64,000 nt of DNA from Humitalea rosea (GTDB taxonomy: Bacteria > Pseudomonadota > Alphaproteobacteria > Acetobacterales > Acetobacteraceae): contig NZ_QKYU01000021.1 in assembly GCF_003253705.1 (NCBI RefSeq), forward strand, positions 31,346-95,345, in the 5' to 3' direction. The notes beneath the pieces are model-generated. The model saw only the letters and a list, made by a program, of their open reading frames with translations, did no database searches and was not told the origin of the DNA. Shown here piece after piece: positions 19,793-27,037 of the stretch (within the stretch, counting starts at the first letter, position 1; every line of letters starts with the position of its first letter). The position numbers and the translations under genes were made by a program.

Positions 19793-19870
19793 TCGCCTGG
19801 CCCCGTCTGGACGGTTCGGCCCGTGCCCGCCAAGGTCGCGGCCTCAGCCTGATGACGGAGTCACTCCCCC

Positions 19871-21274
19871 ATGCCCGACCGCGCCGGCGCCCTCAAGCGT
19901 GCCGAAACCGCCTTTGACAGCGGTGCCTTCCGCGACCTGCTCGGCCGCCTCGTCGCCATCCGCTCGACCAGCCAGGACCCGGGGCATGAGGCCGACTGCG
20001 AGGCCTATCTGGACACCGCGATCCGCCCCTGGGCCGAGCGCCTGGGGTTTTCCGTGGCCATCCATCCCAACCCGGAACCCGGCTTCGGCCCGATCCTGAC
20101 CGGCTCTCGCATCGAGGCCCCTGGCCTGCCGACGGCGCTGCTCTATGGCCATGGCGACACGGTGCGGGGCTTGGAGGACCAGTGGTCGCCCGGCCTTGAG
20201 CCCTGGGCGCTGACCGAGCGCGACGGCCGCTGGTACGGCCGCGGCACCGCCGACAACAAGGGCCAGCACGCGCTGAACCTCGCCGCCCTTGAGGCGGTGA
20301 TCGCCGAGCGCGAGGGAAAACTCGGCTTCAACATGAAGCTGGTGCTGGAGATGTCGGAGGAACGCGGCAGCAAGGGGCTGCGCGCCTTCGTCGGCGCCAA
20401 CAAGGAACTGCTGGCCGCCGATGTGCTGATCGCCTCGGACGGGCCGCGCGTCGCCCCCGGGGTCGCGACCATCGCCACCGGCACCCGCGGCACCTACCAC
20501 TTCGACCTGGTGCTGAAGCTGCGCCAGGGTGGCGTGCATTCCGGCCATTGGGGCGGGCTGACCACCGACCCCGCCGTGGTGATGGCCCATGCCATCGCCA
20601 GCATCATGGACCGGCACGGAAAAATCCTGGTCGATGGCTGGCTGCCGGCCGGGCGGGTGGTGCCGAATTCGGTGCGCGCGGTGCTGGCGGGCTGCCCGGT
20701 CGAAAGCGGTGGCGAGGGGGCCACCATCGATGCGGACTGGGGCGAGCCCGGCCTGTCGGCGGCGGAGAAGATCTACGGCTGGAACTCCTTCATCGTGCTG
20801 GCGATGGTCTCCGGCCGTCCGGAGAACCCGGTGAATGCGGTCGCCCCCGAGGCGCGGGCGCATTGCCAGATCCGCTACACCGTGGACACGGACCCCGAGA
20901 CCTTCGGCGACGCGGTACGCAAGCATCTGGACGCGCAGGGCTTCCCCGAGGTCGCGGTCGAGAACGCCTTCGTCCGCATGGCCGCGAGCCGCACCGACCC
21001 CGCCAACCCCTGGGTGCAATGGGCCAGGGCGAGCATGGAAAAGAGCCTCGGCGCCCCGGTGCAGGTGATCCCCAATTCCTCGGGCGGGTTGCCGGGCGAT
21101 GTCTTCATCGACCATCTCGGCACGCCGCTGGTCTGGGTCCCGCATTCCTACAATGGCTGCAAGCAGCACGGGCCGGACGAACATCTGCTGCCCGCCACCG
21201 CGCGCGAGGGCATCCGCGCCTTCGCCGGCATGTGGTGGGACATGGGGGAGCCCGGTTCGCCCGCGCGAAAGTGA
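19871..21274 (+). CDS. M20-family metallopeptidase (carboxypeptidase/dipeptidase type)
   Basis: 467 residues. Zinc ligands and catalytic residues are in place: LLYGHGDTV (His and base Asp), GRGTADNKGQ (bridging Asp), LEMSEERGS (catalytic Glu pair), IASDGPR (Asp) and KQHGPDEH near the end (His). The dimerisation (lid) domain lies about residues 205-330, starting GTYHFDLVLKLRQGGVHSG. The family cleaves dipeptides, N-acyl amino acids or carbamoyl compounds; no signal peptide, so cytoplasmic. Start ATG 19871 follows a short purine-poor leader. Confidence 0.92.
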   Translation: MPDRAGALKRAETAFDSGAFRDLLGRLVAIRSTSQDPGHEADCEAYLDTAIRPWAERLGFSVAIHPNPEPGFGPILTGSRIEAPGLPTALLYGHGDTVRGLEDQWSPGLEPWALTERDGRWYGRGTADNKGQHALNLAALEAVIAEREGKLGFNMKLVLEMSEERGSKGLRAFVGANKELLAADVLIASDGPRVAPGVATIATGTRGTYHFDLVLKLRQGGVHSGHWGGLTTDPAVVMAHAIASIMDRHGKILVDGWLPAGRVVPNSVRAVLAGCPVESGGEGATIDADWGEPGLSAAEKIYGWNSFIVLAMVSGRPENPVNAVAPEARAHCQIRYTVDTDPETFGDAVRKHLDAQGFPEVAVENAFVRMAASRTDPANPWVQWARASMEKSLGAPVQVIPNSSGGLPGDVFIDHLGTPLVWVPHSYNGCKQHGPDEHLLPATAREGIRAFAGMWWDMGEPGSPARK

Positions 21275-21406
21275 CGTTGCGGTAACTCTTGCTTACTGCA
21301 TGAGACCTATCCCGTCATTCGGGCGTTACTCCTCTGCGGCATGTTTCGTCCCACGGGGGGCGTAATGGTCCTCGGATACCGGCCCCGGAAGCCGGATGGA
21401 GACACG

Positions 21407-21997
21407 ATGATGCGGAACACGATCTGGACCTTGATGGCGGCGACCTGGCTGGCCGGGGGCACTGCCGCGATGGCCCAGCCGGCCCCCGTGCCGGTGGATG
21501 CCACCCCGGGTGGCGCGCGGCACGGGATGCAACATCGCGGTGGCCCCGGCGATGAGGGCGGGATGGCGTTCGAGGCGGGGCGGATGTTCGCCACGGCCGA
21601 CGCCGACCACAATGGCCAGGTGACGCGTGAGGAATTCACCGCCGCTTTGGCCGCCCGTTTCGCCGAGATCGACGCCAACCGCGACGGCAACGTCTCGCTG
21701 GATGAGTTCCGCGCGATGCGTCATCCCGGCCGCCCGGCCGGCCGCCCCGACCGCCCGATGCCGCAGCGCGGGGTGGAACGGATGGATGGGATGTTCCGGG
21801 CGCTGGATGCCGACGGCAACGGCGGCGTGAGCCTGCCCGAGGCGACCGTGCTGGTCAGCGCGATGTTCCGCGCGATGGACCGGGACGCGGATGGCCAGCT
21901 TTCGGCCGCCGAGGCCCGCCCGCGCGGCGGCCATGGTCCGCGCATGGGCCGCCACCCCGGCGAGCCGGGCCGCCCGGAGACGCCCCGCCCCGGCTGA
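21407..21997 (+). CDS. Exported EF-hand calcium-binding protein
   Basis: About 196 residues. A signal peptide (RNTIWTLMAATWLAGGTAAM, cleavage at AQ) is followed by four EF-hand loops: DADHNGQVTREE, DANRDGNVSLDE, DADGNGGVSLPE and DRDADGQLSAAE, each with acidic residues at loop positions 1, 3, 5 and 12 or close equivalents. A Pro/Gly/Arg/His-rich tail ends the protein. Probably a periplasmic Ca2+ sensor or buffer. Two ATGs are adjacent (21407, 21410); GGAGA at 21398-21402 fits the second slightly better. An open frame upstream to 21341 lacks a signal-like start. Confidence 0.85.
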   Translation: MMRNTIWTLMAATWLAGGTAAMAQPAPVPVDATPGGARHGMQHRGGPGDEGGMAFEAGRMFATADADHNGQVTREEFTAALAARFAEIDANRDGNVSLDEFRAMRHPGRPAGRPDRPMPQRGVERMDGMFRALDADGNGGVSLPEATVLVSAMFRAMDRDADGQLSAAEARPRGGHGPRMGRHPGEPGRPETPRPG

Positions 21998-22004
21998 TGC
22001 TGGC

Positions 22005-22032
22005 GGGGCGGCGGGGTCAGATCCGCCGCCCC
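22005..22032 (+). terminator. Hairpin after the EF-hand gene
   Basis: Perfect 10-bp stem GGGGCGGCGG / CCGCCGCCCC with an 8-base loop, 7 bases after the stop. No T-run. Likely terminator. Confidence 0.55.
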
Positions 22033-22111
22033 ATCGGCCCCTCCTATATTTCCCCCGCATCCGATCCATGGCACCGATGGCGCCTGGACAGGATTGCGGG
22101 GGAAACCACCA

Positions 22112-23086
22112 ATGATCGAACGTCGCCACATGCTGGGCCTCGCGGCCGCCGCCGCGCTGGGCCCCGTCGCCGCCCGCGCCGAATGGGTGCCGGGCCGCGC
22201 CGCCACCATGGTCGTGCCCTATCCCGCCGGCGGGCCGACCGACCTGATCGCCCGGCTGCTGGCGCAGGAGATCTCGGCGACCCTCGGCCAGCCCATGGTG
22301 ATCGAGAACCTGCCCGGCGGCGCCGGCTCCATCGGCACCCGCCGCGTCGCCCAGGCGCCCGCCGATGGGCTGACGCTGGTCTTCGGCACCAACCAGACCC
22401 ATGCGACCAATATCTCGCTGATCCCCCAGGGCGGCGGCTATGATCCGGTCAAGGATTTCACCGCCATCGCCGGGGTCGCCGACCTGCAGCACATCCTGGT
22501 GGTGCGCAACGAGTTGCCGGCGGCCAATGTCGCGGAATTCCTGGCGCTGGTGCGGCGGGACCCGGGCAAGATCACCTGCGGCTCCACCGGGCAGGGCTCG
22601 GCCTCGCATCTCGCGCTGGAGTTGTTCAAGACGCGGACCGGCACCGAGATGGTGCATGTGCCCTATCGCGGCTCGGCGCCGCTGTTGCAGGACATGATGG
22701 GCGGGCATGTGGATGCGAGCTTCGCCACCACGCCGACCATCCTGACCCAGGTGCAGGCCGGGCGGCTGCGGCCGCTGGCGGTCGCCTCCCCCAACCCCTC
22801 GCCGCATCTGCCGCAACTGCCGACCCTGGCCGCCGCCGGGGTGCCGGGGGTGGAGGCCGATGCCTGGCTGGCCCTTTTCGCGCCGACCAACATCCCCGCC
22901 CCGGCGCTGGAGCGCTACCGCGCGATCGTGGCCGAGGTGCTGGCGCGGCCGGCGGTGAAGGCGCGCATCGCCGACCTCGGCATGGCCGCCAATGCCAAGA
23001 CCGGCCCGGCCATGAACGCCTTCCTGGTCGAGGATGTGCGCCGCTGGGCCGAGGTCATCCGCGCCGCCAACGTCCGCGTCGAGTAG
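22112..23086 (+). CDS. TctC/Bug-family tripartite tricarboxylate transporter substrate-binding protein
   Basis: About 324 residues, periplasmic. A Tat/Sec-like leader starts ERRHMLGLAAAAALGPVAAR, then the family signature VVPYPAGGPTDLIARLLAQ, IENLPGGAGSIGTRRVAQAP and GSTGQGSASHLALELF for the ligand cleft. TctC proteins capture carboxylates for the TctA/TctB permease, which is not in this window; such orphan TctC genes are abundant in Acetobacteraceae and Burkholderiales. ATG 22112 with GGGGGAAA upstream was chosen. An epimerase gene starts 7 bases after the stop. Confidence 0.93.
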   Translation: MIERRHMLGLAAAAALGPVAARAEWVPGRAATMVVPYPAGGPTDLIARLLAQEISATLGQPMVIENLPGGAGSIGTRRVAQAPADGLTLVFGTNQTHATNISLIPQGGGYDPVKDFTAIAGVADLQHILVVRNELPAANVAEFLALVRRDPGKITCGSTGQGSASHLALELFKTRTGTEMVHVPYRGSAPLLQDMMGGHVDASFATTPTILTQVQAGRLRPLAVASPNPSPHLPQLPTLAAAGVPGVEADAWLALFAPTNIPAPALERYRAIVAEVLARPAVKARIADLGMAANAKTGPAMNAFLVEDVRRWAEVIRAANVRVE

Positions 23087-23093
23087 CCCCGCG

Positions 23094-24038
23094 ATGCGTC
23101 TGCTGGTGACGGGCGGGGCGGGGTTTTTGGGCGCCCGGCTCTGCCCGCTGCTGGCGGCGCGGCCGGAGGTCTCGGCGGTCACGGTGTTCGATGCCGCCGC
23201 GGGGCCTGATGGCATCCGCGGCGACATCGCCGATTTCGCGGGCCTGGTGCCGCGGGGGGGCGCGGATGTCGTCATCCATGCCGCCGCCATCACCGCGCTG
23301 GCGAGCGAGGCCGATCCGGACCGCGCCTGGGCGATCAATGTCGAGGGGACGCGCGCGGTGCTCGCCTGGTGCCGGCGCCAGCCGCGGCCGGTGCGGCTGC
23401 TGCTGCTCAGCAGCGTCACCGTCTTCGGGGCCGAGGAGGCCGAGGCGCGCGAATCGACCCGTGCCGCGCCCTGCTGCACCTATGGCATGACCAAGCTCGT
23501 GGCCGAGCAGCTCGTGCTCGACGCGGCGCGGCGGGGGGAGGTCGATGGCCGCGTGCTGCGGCTGCCGATCTCGGCGATCCGCACCAGCCGGGTGGGCCGG
23601 CCGGGGGCGGGGTTTCTCTCCGATCTCGTGGATCATGTGATGCGCGGGCGCCGCTTCGGCGTGCCGCTGCCGATGGGGCGGCGGATGCCGGTCGCCTCGG
23701 TGGAGTCAGGGCTTGGGATGATCGCGCGGATGGCGCTGGCGCCGGCGCTGCCCGCGCCCTTGCTGCATCTGCCGAGCCTCGGCGTCTCGGCCGGGGAGGC
23801 GGTGGCGGCGCTGGTCGCGGCGGGGTTCTGGCAGGCGCCGGCGCTGATCCATGCGGAGCCTGAGCCGGATGTCGCGCGCATGGTCGCGGGCTGGCCGCAA
23901 CGGCTGGGGACCGACTACCCGGAGGTTTCGGCGGATCTGGGGGAGATGGGGTTCGGCGCGCTCATCGAGGCGCACAGGAAGGTGGTGGGCAAGGTGGTGG
24001 GCGCGACAGGGATTGAACCTGTGACCCTTCGCGTGTGA
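23094..24038 (+). CDS. NAD(P)-dependent epimerase/dehydratase-family protein
   Basis: Extended short-chain dehydrogenase fold, about 314 residues. The nucleotide-binding loop VTGGAGFLGARL is at the start, the catalytic pair appears as YGMTKLVAEQL (Tyr-x3-Lys), and the first Asp after strand 3 is present in DIADFAGL. It resembles D-erythronate dehydrogenase-type (DenD) epimerases that often sit beside TctC genes, as here. Its frame has no stop before the tRNA-Val gene, so the last 13 or so residues (VGATGIEPVTLRV) are antisense tRNA and the stop lies within the tRNA. Confidence 0.85.
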   Translation: MRLLVTGGAGFLGARLCPLLAARPEVSAVTVFDAAAGPDGIRGDIADFAGLVPRGGADVVIHAAAITALASEADPDRAWAINVEGTRAVLAWCRRQPRPVRLLLLSSVTVFGAEEAEARESTRAAPCCTYGMTKLVAEQLVLDAARRGEVDGRVLRLPISAIRTSRVGRPGAGFLSDLVDHVMRGRRFGVPLPMGRRMPVASVESGLGMIARMALAPALPAPLLHLPSLGVSAGEAVAALVAAGFWQAPALIHAEPEPDVARMVAGWPQRLGTDYPEVSADLGEMGFGALIEAHRKVVGKVVGATGIEPVTLRV

Positions 24039-24069
24039 AGCGAATGCTCTACCGCTGAGCTACGCGCCC
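23995..24069 (-). tRNA. tRNA-Val, anticodon CAC
   Basis: All four arms fold: 7-bp acceptor GGGCGCG/CGCGCCC, D-arm GCTC-AGCGGTA-GAGC, anticodon arm TTCGC-TTCACAC-GCGAA, T-arm ACAGG-TTCAATC-CCTGT. The loop TTCACAC gives anticodon CAC, which reads valine codon GTG. Discriminator A and the 3' CCA are encoded (23995-23998). 75 bases with CCA. It overlaps the 3' end of the convergent epimerase gene by 44 bases. Confidence 0.97.
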
Positions 24070-24088
24070 GACCTTGGTGCGGGACGGC

Positions 24089-24118
24089 TGTATCCTCCGA
24101 CCACGGCGGGGCTGTCAA
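24089..24118 (-). promoter_or_regulatory. Sigma-70 promoter of the tRNA-Val gene
   Basis: On the minus strand, a consensus -35 TTGACA (24118-24113) is followed after 18 bases by GATACA (24094-24089) as -10, about 20 bases before the tRNA 5' end. Strength and position fit a stable-RNA promoter. Confidence 0.7.
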
Positions 24119-24174
24119 CGGTTCCCCCCCGGAAATCCTTGCTTTCCGGTGAAGGCGTTCACTAGCCTTGGCGC

Positions 24175-25047
24175 ATGCGTGTCCTCGTCCTGCTGATCGG
24201 CCTTGCGTTCTCCCTGCCGGCGGCGGCCGAGCCCCTGCGCGCCACCTACCGCGTCACCGCCGCGGGGCTGACGGTGATGGAGGTGGAGGCGGTCTTCGAC
24301 CTCACCACCCCCGGCGCCTACCGGATCGAGACCCGCAGCCGGCTCACCGGCTTCGCCAGCACCTTCTTCAGCGGCAACCAGGTCAATGAGGTGCGCGGCA
24401 CCTGGGCCGGGGATCTGGCCCGCCCCAGCCGCTTCGCCGCCGAGGGCGTCTGGCGCGGCACCGCCCGTCGCATCCTGCTGGAATACCCGGGCGGGGAGCC
24501 CGTTGTCCGCGCGCTTGAGCCGCCCAACGAGGGCGAGCGCGAGGAGGTGCCGCCCGATCTGAAGCAGGGCACGATGGACAGCCTCTCGGCCCTGGCACAG
24601 CTCACCCGGACCCTGGCGACGACCCAGCGCTGCGAGGGCGCGGCCCAGGTCTATGACGGCCGCCGCCGCAGCGATTTCTCCGCCATCACGGCGGGCTGGG
24701 AGCAGGTGCCGGCGTGGCGCGATGCCTGGACCGGCGCGGCGCTGCGTTGCGGCTTCGAGGGGCGGCAGATCGCGGGCTTCCTGCTGGATGACGACCGCCC
24801 GGCCGAATCGCGCCAGCCGCAGCAGGGCACCGCCTGGATGGCCGTGATCCGCCCGGATATGCCGCCGGTGCCGGTGCGGATCGAGATGCCGAGCCGCTGG
24901 TTCGGCAAGGTCATCGCCTATCTGGTGCGGAGCGGGCCCCCGAGCGGCCCCCCGAGCGGGCAGGCGAGCAGGCGGGCGAGCAACGGCACGAGGTCGCTGA
25001 CCATGGCCGCCACGGGCGCCGCGCCCGCCATGGCGCCGGTGCCATAG
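24175..25047 (+). CDS. DUF3108-family exported protein
   Basis: 290 residues. A signal peptide (RVLVLLIGLAFSLPAAAEP) is followed by the DUF3108 beta-sandwich beginning RATYRVTAAGLTVMEVEAVF, typical of this periplasmic family of unknown function. The conserved domain seems to end near residue 247 (KVIAYLVRS); the remaining tail is Ser/Pro/Arg-rich, contains a repeated PPSG, and is antisense to the 3' end of gph (130-base overlap). The true end may be a read-through caused by the GC-rich repeats there. Confidence 0.8.
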   Translation: MRVLVLLIGLAFSLPAAAEPLRATYRVTAAGLTVMEVEAVFDLTTPGAYRIETRSRLTGFASTFFSGNQVNEVRGTWAGDLARPSRFAAEGVWRGTARRILLEYPGGEPVVRALEPPNEGEREEVPPDLKQGTMDSLSALAQLTRTLATTQRCEGAAQVYDGRRRSDFSAITAGWEQVPAWRDAWTGAALRCGFEGRQIAGFLLDDDRPAESRQPQQGTAWMAVIRPDMPPVPVRIEMPSRWFGKVIAYLVRSGPPSGPPSGQASRRASNGTRSLTMAATGAAPAMAPVP

Positions 25048-25601
25048 CCCCAGCCGCAGAACACCACCGGCAGTCCCGCGCCGCTGCCCGCGAGCATGTC
25101 ATTGGCATGGTCGCCGACCATCACCGCCGTGCCGCCGCCGGCCGCCGCCAGGGTCGCCAGCACATGCGCGGGGTCGGGTTTTCGGACCGGAAAACTGTCG
25201 CCGCCGCCGATCGCGGCGAAGAGGTGGCCGATCCCGAAGCCCTCCAGGATCGCGCGGGCGGGGCGCTCGGGCTTGTTGGTGCAGACGGCGAGGCGCCAGC
25301 CGCGCTCCACCATCTCGGCCAAAGCGGCGGCGATTCCGGGGAAGAGGCGGGTCTCCTCCGCGGCATGGGCCTCGTAATCGGCGAGGAAGCCCGTGATCGC
25401 GGCCTCATCCGCCACGGCGCCGCGTGCGGCCAGGGCGCGCTCCACCAGCGCCCGCACGCCATCGCCGATCATCGCGGTCGCCTCCGCGCGGCTGAGGGGC
25501 GCGAGGTCGCGGGCCAAAAGCATGCGGTCGAGGGCGGCATGCAGATCGGGCACGCTGTCCACCAGCGTGCCATCGAGGTCGAGCAGGATCACGGGGTTCA
25601 T
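24918..25601 (-). CDS. gph: Phosphoglycolate phosphatase (HAD superfamily)
   Basis: About 227 residues. HAD motif I DLDGTLVDS with both Asp nucleophile and acid is at residues 7-15, motif II is in AVCTNKPE, motif III/IV is GDHANDMLAG; a helical cap follows motif I. The enzyme removes phosphate from 2-phosphoglycolate, a by-product of DNA repair and oxygenase side reactions. ATG 25601 (MNPVILL) was chosen over an upstream in-frame start since family similarity begins there. Its C-terminal LACPLGGPLGGPLRTR comes from the repeat overlapping DUF3108. Confidence 0.9.
   Translation of the reverse strand: MNPVILLDLDGTLVDSVPDLHAALDRMLLARDLAPLSRAEATAMIGDGVRALVERALAARGAVADEAAITGFLADYEAHAAEETRLFPGIAAALAEMVERGWRLAVCTNKPERPARAILEGFGIGHLFAAIGGGDSFPVRKPDPAHVLATLAAAGGGTAVMVGDHANDMLAGSGAGLPVVFCGWGYGTGAMAGAAPVAAMVSDLVPLLARLLACPLGGPLGGPLRTR
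24930..24984. repeat. Short GAGCGG-C-run direct repeats
   Basis: Three diverged copies of a GAGCGG(G/C)CCCCC-like unit, then GGCGAGCA/GGCGGGCGAG variants, in the double-coding overlap of the DUF3108 gene and gph. They give PSG repeats on one strand and PLGG repeats on the other. Confidence 0.6.
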
Positions 25602-25705
25602 GGCCCCGGGCGATACAGCCCTGCCCACACGCCCGCAATGCACCGCAACAGAGTTTGAGAAGCCCCCCGCTTCACAGCGCCGGGCAGGCAGGGCAGGAGG
25701 ACCGC

Positions 25706-27019
25706 ATGACCGCAGCCGCCATTCTCCTCGCCGCCGGACTTGGGACCCGGATGCGGTCGCGCCGCCCCAAGGCGCTGCACCCGATCGCCGGGCGGCCGAT
25801 GCTGGCGCATCTGATCGCCGCCTGCGAGGCGGTGTTCGACCGCATCATCATCGTCACCGGCCCCGACATGCCCGAGCTTGCCGCCGTGGCGCGGCCGCAT
25901 GCGGTCGTGGTGCAGCATGAGCGCCTGGGCACCGCCCACGCCGCGTTGCAGGCGGCGCCCTTGCTGGAGGGGTTTTCGGGCGATGTGGCAGTCCTCTACG
26001 CCGACAATCCGCTGATCACCGCCGAGACCCTGCGCGGGCTGCTGGCCGCGCGGCAAAAACATGGCGCGGCGCTGCTGGGGATGCGGCCGGCCGATCCCGC
26101 GCGCTATGGCCGGCTGGTCGCCGATGTCGCGGGCCGGGTCTCCCGCGTGGTGGAATGGGCGGATGCGTCGGAGGCGGAGCGCGGCATCGGGCTCTGCAAC
26201 GTCGGGGTCATCTGCGCGCCGGCCGAAAAGATGTTCGGCTGGCTGCGGGCGGTGGGCAACGCCAACCGGGCCGCCGAATACTATCTGCCCGATGTCATCG
26301 CCATCGGCACCGCCGAGGGCGCGCATTGGGTCGCCGTCGAGGCCGCCGAGGCCGAATGCCGCGGCATCAACAGCCGCGCCGAACTCGCGGGTGCCGAGGC
26401 CGAGGTGCAATCCCGCCTGCGCGCCGCCGCCATGGCCGGGGGCGCGACCCTGATCGCGCCCGACACCGTCACCTTCTGCCACGACACGAAGATCGGCCAG
26501 GATGTGACCATCGGCCCCTCCGTGGTCTTCGGCCCCGGGGTCACCATCGAGGATGACGTCGAGATCCTGCCCTTCTGCCATCTGACCGGCTGCGTGGTGC
26601 GCTCGGGCGCCACCATCGGCCCCTTTGCCCGGCTGCGCCCCGGCACACTCATCGAGGCGGGGGCGCATGTGGGGAATTTCGTGGAGCTGAAGGGCAGCAC
26701 CCTTGGCGCGGGGGCCAAGGCGAACCACCTCGCCTACCTTGGCGATGCCAGCATCGGGGCGGGGGCCAACATCGGCGCGGGGACCATCACCTGCAATTAT
26801 GACGGCATCCACAAGCACCGCACCGAGATCGGTGCCGGCGCCTTCGTCGGCAGCAATTCCTCGCTGGTGGCCCCGGTACGGGTCGGCGCGCGGGCGCTGA
26901 TCGGGGCGGGCAGCGTGATTACCGAGGATGTGCCCGATGACGCGATGGGCATCGCGCGCGGACGGCAAAGCAACAAACCAGGCCGCGGCTTCCGGGGCAA
27001 ACCGCCCCGCGCGACCTGA
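25706..27019 (+). CDS. glmU: Bifunctional UDP-GlcNAc pyrophosphorylase / GlcN-1-P acetyltransferase GlmU
   Basis: Makes UDP-GlcNAc for peptidoglycan and LPS from glucosamine-1-phosphate. 437 residues. N-terminal uridylyltransferase starts LAAGLGTRMRSRRPKALHPI, with YADNPLI binding metal; the C-terminal half has hexapeptide repeats forming a left-handed beta-helix, with GNFVELKGSTLG, NHLAYLGDASIG and NIGAGTITCNYDG for acetyl-CoA and substrate binding. AGGAGG at 25695-25700 fixes the start at ATG 25706. glmS follows 18 bases later, giving an operon of two enzymes of one pathway. Confidence 0.96.
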   Translation: MTAAAILLAAGLGTRMRSRRPKALHPIAGRPMLAHLIAACEAVFDRIIIVTGPDMPELAAVARPHAVVVQHERLGTAHAALQAAPLLEGFSGDVAVLYADNPLITAETLRGLLAARQKHGAALLGMRPADPARYGRLVADVAGRVSRVVEWADASEAERGIGLCNVGVICAPAEKMFGWLRAVGNANRAAEYYLPDVIAIGTAEGAHWVAVEAAEAECRGINSRAELAGAEAEVQSRLRAAAMAGGATLIAPDTVTFCHDTKIGQDVTIGPSVVFGPGVTIEDDVEILPFCHLTGCVVRSGATIGPFARLRPGTLIEAGAHVGNFVELKGSTLGAGAKANHLAYLGDASIGAGANIGAGTITCNYDGIHKHRTEIGAGAFVGSNSSLVAPVRVGARALIGAGSVITEDVPDDAMGIARGRQSNKPGRGFRGKPPRAT

Positions 27020-27037
27020 CAAGGGGGCACCAGCAGC

